Shown one piece after another: positions 5,025-6,677 of a DNA stretch of 6,677 nucleotides. The notes under the pieces are model-generated. The model worked only from the letters and a program-made list of their open reading frames with translations, searched no databases and had not been told where the DNA came from. Source of the stretch: Candidatus Saccharimonadota bacterium (GTDB lineage Bacteria > Patescibacteriota > Saccharimonadia > Saccharimonadales > Saccharimonadaceae); assembly GCA_900555675.1 (NCBI GenBank), contig UNSN01000032.1, positions 1 through 6,677 on the forward strand, given 5' to 3'. Every line of letters starts with the position of its first letter. The stretch's first letter is position 1. The position numbers were made by a program, and so were the translations under genes.

Positions 5025-6647
5025 TTATATTACCCTGTTAACTTCTTCTAATGTTGTTTCGCCACGAAGAGCCGCCAGCACGCCAGCCTGAAGTAGCGTC
5101 ACCATACCGTCTTCTTTTGCAGCCTTTTCAATCGCTTCCGTGTGAACATCCTCAACGTCACCGCGCAAGAATTTCTGAATATTCTCGCTCACAACCAACT
5201 GCTCCATTACCGGAATTCGCCCCTTGTAACCGAACGGCACGTCGTCTGTCGGCACCGCACGCCAAAGCTTAAACGTATCCAAATCTGGGCAATCAACATT
5301 CTCTGGCAGATCCTTCAAGACTTCTTTCACCCACTTGCGAGTCGCCTCATCTGGCTCATATTCTTCCTTGCTATCATCCCACAATCTCCTCACCAGTCGC
5401 TGAGCAATCACCAGCCGAACCGCCGAGCTAAAAATCGGGTTTTGCCCAATCATATCGATCATGCGACTAAACGCCGCCGCAGTCGAATTGGCGTGAAAGC
5501 TAGACAACACCAAATGTCCCGTAATTGACGCCTGAATCGCAGTCTTCGCAGTTTCATTGTCGCGAATCTCACCAACCATCACCACGTCTGGATCAAGACG
5601 CAAAACACTACGCAAACCATCAGCAAACCTCTGTCCATTTGTCGTATCAATTGGAATCTGAGCAATCCCAGGAATCGTATTTTCTACAGGATCTTCCAGC
5701 GTGATAATCTTTCGATCTGGCGTATTAAGAGCATTAAGAATGCTATATAACGTCGTAGACTTTCCCGAACCAGTAGGACCAACCATCAACAACATCCCTC
5801 GCGGATGAGAAATAACTTCATCAATTTGCTCACGTTCTTTCTTTGAAATGCTCAATAGATCCAAGTTTAACATTGATTCATCAAAGTTAAACAATCGAAG
5901 CACCAGATCCAAGCCGTACACCGTCATCACGGCTTCCACACGCAAATTCAGCACATGCGATACGCCATCTCTATGAATTTCCTGCTGCATATGCCCAGAT
6001 TGAGGCTCTCTGGAAGCGGTAGAAATATTCGCACGCGACGCCAAGGTAGCCATAATCACTCGATATCTATCCCTGCTAAGCTCCGCCACCGTGTGCAAGG
6101 CTCCGTCAACACGCATACGAATTCGAATCGATTCGCGCTGATTTTCAATGTGAATATCCGACGCGCCCAACAAATCCGCCTGGTCAATCAAATAATTAAA
6201 TACGTCATTCGTGCCCACGGAGGCCAAAGTCTGAGTAACCTGCGCCAGAGTATCGCTATCGCCCTCCTTAGCAATTTCGATGTTATCGTAAATCACTTTT
6301 TTTGGCGGATCAAACCTAAGCATAATTGACCGAAACGCCGAACCAGAAATTAAGAAGAAGAAGATTCGCTTGCCGTTTTCAACATATTGATCTCGCATCT
6401 GTTTCATCAACGATTCAGAAGTTTGTGACGTAACACCAAATCGATAAGATTGGTCTTCCTCGTTAAACGCCAGCGGGACCAGCCTGCCTTTATACATCTC
6501 TTCTATCGTTAAAACATCCTTAAGCAAGGGTAAAGTCTCTTCAAATTCCCGCCCGTCAAGATATTGAAGTCCTAAAATTGACGCTCGACGACGAGTAGCT
6601 TCCTCATCCTGCTCACGGCGTCGCGCCTGAATTTTATCTTCGTCCAT
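5025..6647 (-). CDS. pilB: Type IV pilus assembly ATPase, PilB/GspE family
   Basis: 540 aa. A cytoplasmic hexameric ATPase that powers pilus extension at the inner-membrane PilC platform. The N-terminal region (about 20-130) is a divergent MshEN/T2SSE-N-like domain. The core has SDIHIE (163-168), RMRVDG (177-182), Walker A GPTGSGKST (290-298), the Asp box ITLEDPVE (315-322), Walker B DPDVVMVGEIRD (352-363) and the His box TGHLVLSSFHAN (376-387), in the expected order, followed by AQRLVRRLW (415-423). PilB and GspE commonly carry a four-cysteine zinc motif after RLVRRLC. Here that region has Trp423 instead and only one cysteine (453), so zinc is probably not bound. The start ATG 6647-6645 sits 6 nt behind a perfect TATAAT. 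No other pilus gene is visible; partners may lie to the right or elsewhere. Type IV pili are widely encoded in Saccharibacteria and serve in motility and host attachment (known for the phylum, inferred here). Confidence 0.94.
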   Translation of the reverse strand: MDEDKIQARRREQDEEATRRRASILGLQYLDGREFEETLPLLKDVLTIEEMYKGRLVPLAFNEEDQSYRFGVTSQTSESLMKQMRDQYVENGKRIFFFLISGSAFRSIMLRFDPPKKVIYDNIEIAKEGDSDTLAQVTQTLASVGTNDVFNYLIDQADLLGASDIHIENQRESIRIRMRVDGALHTVAELSRDRYRVIMATLASRANISTASREPQSGHMQQEIHRDGVSHVLNLRVEAVMTVYGLDLVLRLFNFDESMLNLDLLSISKKEREQIDEVISHPRGMLLMVGPTGSGKSTTLYSILNALNTPDRKIITLEDPVENTIPGIAQIPIDTTNGQRFADGLRSVLRLDPDVVMVGEIRDNETAKTAIQASITGHLVLSSFHANSTAAAFSRMIDMIGQNPIFSSAVRLVIAQRLVRRLWDDSKEEYEPDEATRKWVKEVLKDLPENVDCPDLDTFKLWRAVPTDDVPFGYKGRIPVMEQLVVSENIQKFLRGDVEDVHTEAIEKAAKEDGMVTLLQAGVLAALRGETTLEEVNRVI

Positions 6648-6653
6648 ATGAAA

Positions 6654-6662
6654 ATTATACCA
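6654..6662 (-). promoter_or_regulatory. Extended -10 promoter of pilB
   Basis: Minus strand TGGTATAAT (6662-6654) holds a perfect TATAAT with a TGn extension. It lies exactly 6 nt before the pilB ATG, again predicting a leaderless mRNA. The -35 box would fall at or beyond the right edge of the window and cannot be judged. Confidence 0.72.
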
Positions 6663-6677
6663 AAAAGCTTACGGTTT

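Noticed and set aside
5142..5528. + strand open frame of 128 codons
   Set aside because: It is a shadow of the pilB coding strand; the opposite frame holds all the ATPase motifs.

Overview
The window looks like a chromosomal piece of a Patescibacteria/CPR bacterium, most likely Candidatus Saccharibacteria (TM7). That is an inference from gene content: an RNase HII fused to a YraN-type nuclease domain, an L19 with a long Ala/Glu/Lys tail, a PilB-type pilus ATPase, a compact malic enzyme and a large soluble protein of no recognised family. The standard code with UGA as stop fits every gene. I saw no insertion sequence, CRISPR array, tRNA or rRNA. No stretch over 300 bases lacks a gene.

The most striking element is at the extreme left edge, on the + strand (1-47). 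It is a near-complete hammerhead self-cleaving ribozyme core in the type III arrangement. All conserved core bases are present, with a perfect 6-bp stem I, a perfect 4-bp stem II capped by GAAA, and the first 3 bp of an open stem III that runs off the window. It lies just past the 3' end of the rnhB fusion gene, on the opposite strand.

Layout, left to right: hammerhead (+); rnhB-yraN fusion (-, 55-1044), overlapped 17 nt by the end of a VanZ-like membrane protein gene (-, 1028-1525), so those two form an operon; rho-independent terminator of rplS (about 1545-1573); rplS (-, 1595-2116) with a leader of about 100 nt and a good promoter; a divergent intergenic region; malic enzyme (+, best start ATG 2280, to 3413); a convergent 523-aa gene of unknown function (-, 3416-4987), only 2 nt from the malic enzyme stop; and a pilB-like type IV pilus ATPase gene (-, 5025-6647).

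Promoter layout is unusually uniform. Three genes (VanZ-like, malic enzyme, pilB) have a perfect TATAAT exactly 6 nt before the ATG, and a fourth (523-aa gene) has TGATAAAAT 8 nt before it with a TTGACT -35 box. Transcripts would start at or within a few bases of the start codon, so leaderless translation seems common here. The two genes whose mRNAs must have upstream sequence (rplS with its leader, and rnhB inside an operon) are the ones with purine-rich Shine-Dalgarno-like sequences.

The genes cover unrelated housekeeping jobs: RNA/DNA hybrid removal, ribosome structure, malate/pyruvate conversion and pilus assembly. They do not form one pathway.
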